Shown here: piece by piece, positions 6,100-6,402 of the stretch
Layout of the letters: each line of letters begins with the position of its first letter
Numbering within the stretch: the stretch's first letter is position 1
DNA from: Thermoleophilia bacterium
GTDB lineage: Bacteria; Actinomycetota; Thermoleophilia; Gaiellales; SKUG01
NCBI GenBank assembly: GCA_025964405.1
Contig: JAOPYW010000370.1
Location: 1-6,402 of the forward strand
DNA: 6,402 nucleotides
Reading direction: 5' to 3'
Notes under the pieces: model-generated
The model's input: the letters and a program-made list of their open reading frames with translations, nothing else
Database searches by the model: none
Told to the model about the DNA's origin: nothing
Position numbers and translations under genes: made by a program

Positions 6100-6130
6100 G
6101 TCCCTGTCCTACGGCGTGCGTGTCACGGCT

Positions 6131-6152
6131 CGATCCGTGTCCCGACGGATCG
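6131..6152 (-). repeat. Inverted repeat in the leader of the 750-residue protein gene
   Basis: Perfect 8-bp arms (CGATCCGT at 6131-6138 and ACGGATCG at 6145-6152) flank a 6-base loop. It lies downstream of the predicted transcription start and about 43 bases before the ATG, so it could be an RNA hairpin or a protein-binding palindrome. A second, weaker hairpin (CACGG/CCGTG at 6124-6128 and 6135-6139) shares bases with it, so the two cannot form together. Confidence 0.6.
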
Positions 6153-6198
6153 TTGCGTCGCACGACCCGAGGCCATGCGAAGACACACTCGCCCGTCC

Positions 6199-6227
6199 AA
6201 CGTACGACGGCTCGTCGGGTCTGTCGA
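6199..6227 (-). promoter_or_regulatory. Sigma70-type promoter for the 750-residue protein gene
   Basis: On the - strand, TCGACA (6222-6227, five of six matches to TTGACA) is separated by exactly 17 bases from TACGTT (6199-6204, a TANNNT -10 box). Transcription would start near 6192, giving a leader of about 100 bases. The spacer contains a small palindrome (CGACG/CGTCG at 6205-6217) that might be an operator. Confidence 0.6.
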
Positions 6228-6233
6228 GGGGCA

Positions 6234-6260
6234 GGCGGGTGTCAGCCGGCGGGTGTCAGC
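6234..6260. repeat. 13-bp direct repeat over the end of the right-hand gene
   Basis: GGCGGGTGTCAGC occurs at 6234-6246 and again at 6248-6260, separated by one base. The left copy contains the stop codon of the partial gene and the right copy lies in its last codons. Confidence 0.7.
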
Positions 6261-6402
6261 GCAGCGAGTGCATCCACGATCGAGACGTCGGTGAGCGGGG
6301 GAGCGGTGCGCGGCGTCGTGGCCCCGGCTACGAGCGCAGTGGCCCCGGTCGCCGCGAGCACGGCATCGAGGTCGGCGGCGGTGCGCACCCCGGCATGCAG
6401 CG
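6242..6402 (-). CDS. C-terminal end of an unidentified protein (5' end outside window)
   Basis: On the - strand a frame runs from the window edge to the TGA at 6242-6244 without interruption, giving 52 visible residues with mostly G or C at third codon positions, as in the other genes here. The piece GVRTAADLDAVLAATGATALVAG has the rhythm of the late strand-helix-strand part of a TIM barrel (glycine-ended strand, TAADLDAVL helix, alanine/valine strand ending in G). It is followed by a Thr/Pro loop and the helix IVDALAAL just before the end. A CutC-like or other barrel enzyme is conceivable, but too little is visible to name it. It is on the same strand as the 750-residue protein gene, 153 bases upstream of its ATG, and the promoter of that gene lies in the gap, so the two are probably separate transcripts. 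Confidence 0.6.
   Translation of the reverse strand, partial: LHAGVRTAADLDAVLAATGATALVAGATTPRTAPPLTDVSIVDALAALTPAG

Noticed and set aside
6089..6163. GTG at 6163 as start of the 750-residue protein, adding 25 residues
   Set aside because: There is no Shine-Dalgarno before it, the extra residues look like translated leader, and the hairpin lies inside. ATG 6088 has GGGAG at 6-base spacing.
1..6402. CRISPR array, insertion sequence, tRNA or rRNA, prophage or other mobile element
   Set aside because: No regularly spaced identical repeats, transposase frames with terminal inverted repeats, or tRNA-like cloverleaf segments were seen; base composition looks even across the window.

Overview
The window is high-GC DNA with strong G/C preference at third codon positions, good AGGAGG-type ribosome binding sites, tightly packed genes and one TANNNT promoter placed for leaderless transcription. 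Together with the gene order (APC permease with a universal-stress-protein tail, followed by two TrkA/RCK proteins) this points to an actinobacterium (Actinomycetota). The order resembles the Rv2690c - ceoB - ceoC neighbourhood of Mycobacterium tuberculosis, recalled from memory. The class cannot be fixed from the sequence; a lineage such as Thermoleophilia is only a guess.

Layout. On the + strand, bases 1-3756 form a compact run of five genes: the end of a universal stress protein (USP) or USP-tailed protein (1-438), a 73-residue two-helix membrane protein (435-656), a 12-helix APC-superfamily permease fused to a C-terminal USP domain and a polyproline tail (640-2643), and two RCK/TrkA-type NAD-binding proteins (2660-3097 and 3097-3756). 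Neighbouring genes overlap by 1-17 bases or lie within 16 bases of each other. A -10 element just after the permease stop would give the RCK pair its own leaderless transcript. A perfect 18-bp inverted repeat (3769-3808) closes this run and faces the convergent gene on the other strand.

On the - strand, 3836-6088 encodes a 750-residue, cysteine-free, Ala/Asp/Lys/Gly/Thr-rich protein that I do not recognise. It has a plausible sigma70-type promoter, a roughly 100-nt leader with a hairpin, a strong Shine-Dalgarno sequence, an apparently folded N-terminal half, a tandem duplication of a helical unit carrying DG-x-[IV]-[ST]-x-E motifs, and a low-complexity tail built on 21-bp repeats. At the right edge (6242-6402, - strand) is the C-terminus of another gene.

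How the genes may work together. RCK proteins are cytosolic nucleotide-sensing regulators of K+ channels and transporters, and USP domains often bind nucleotides. No TrkH/KtrB-type membrane subunit is visible, so the adjacent APC-USP permease is the obvious candidate partner. Some APC-superfamily proteins with USP-like tails (KimA) are K+ importers, so a K+/ion uptake module is a reasonable alternative to the default 'amino acid permease' label. This is inference from layout and partial motif resemblance. The - strand orphan is the least explained part of the window.
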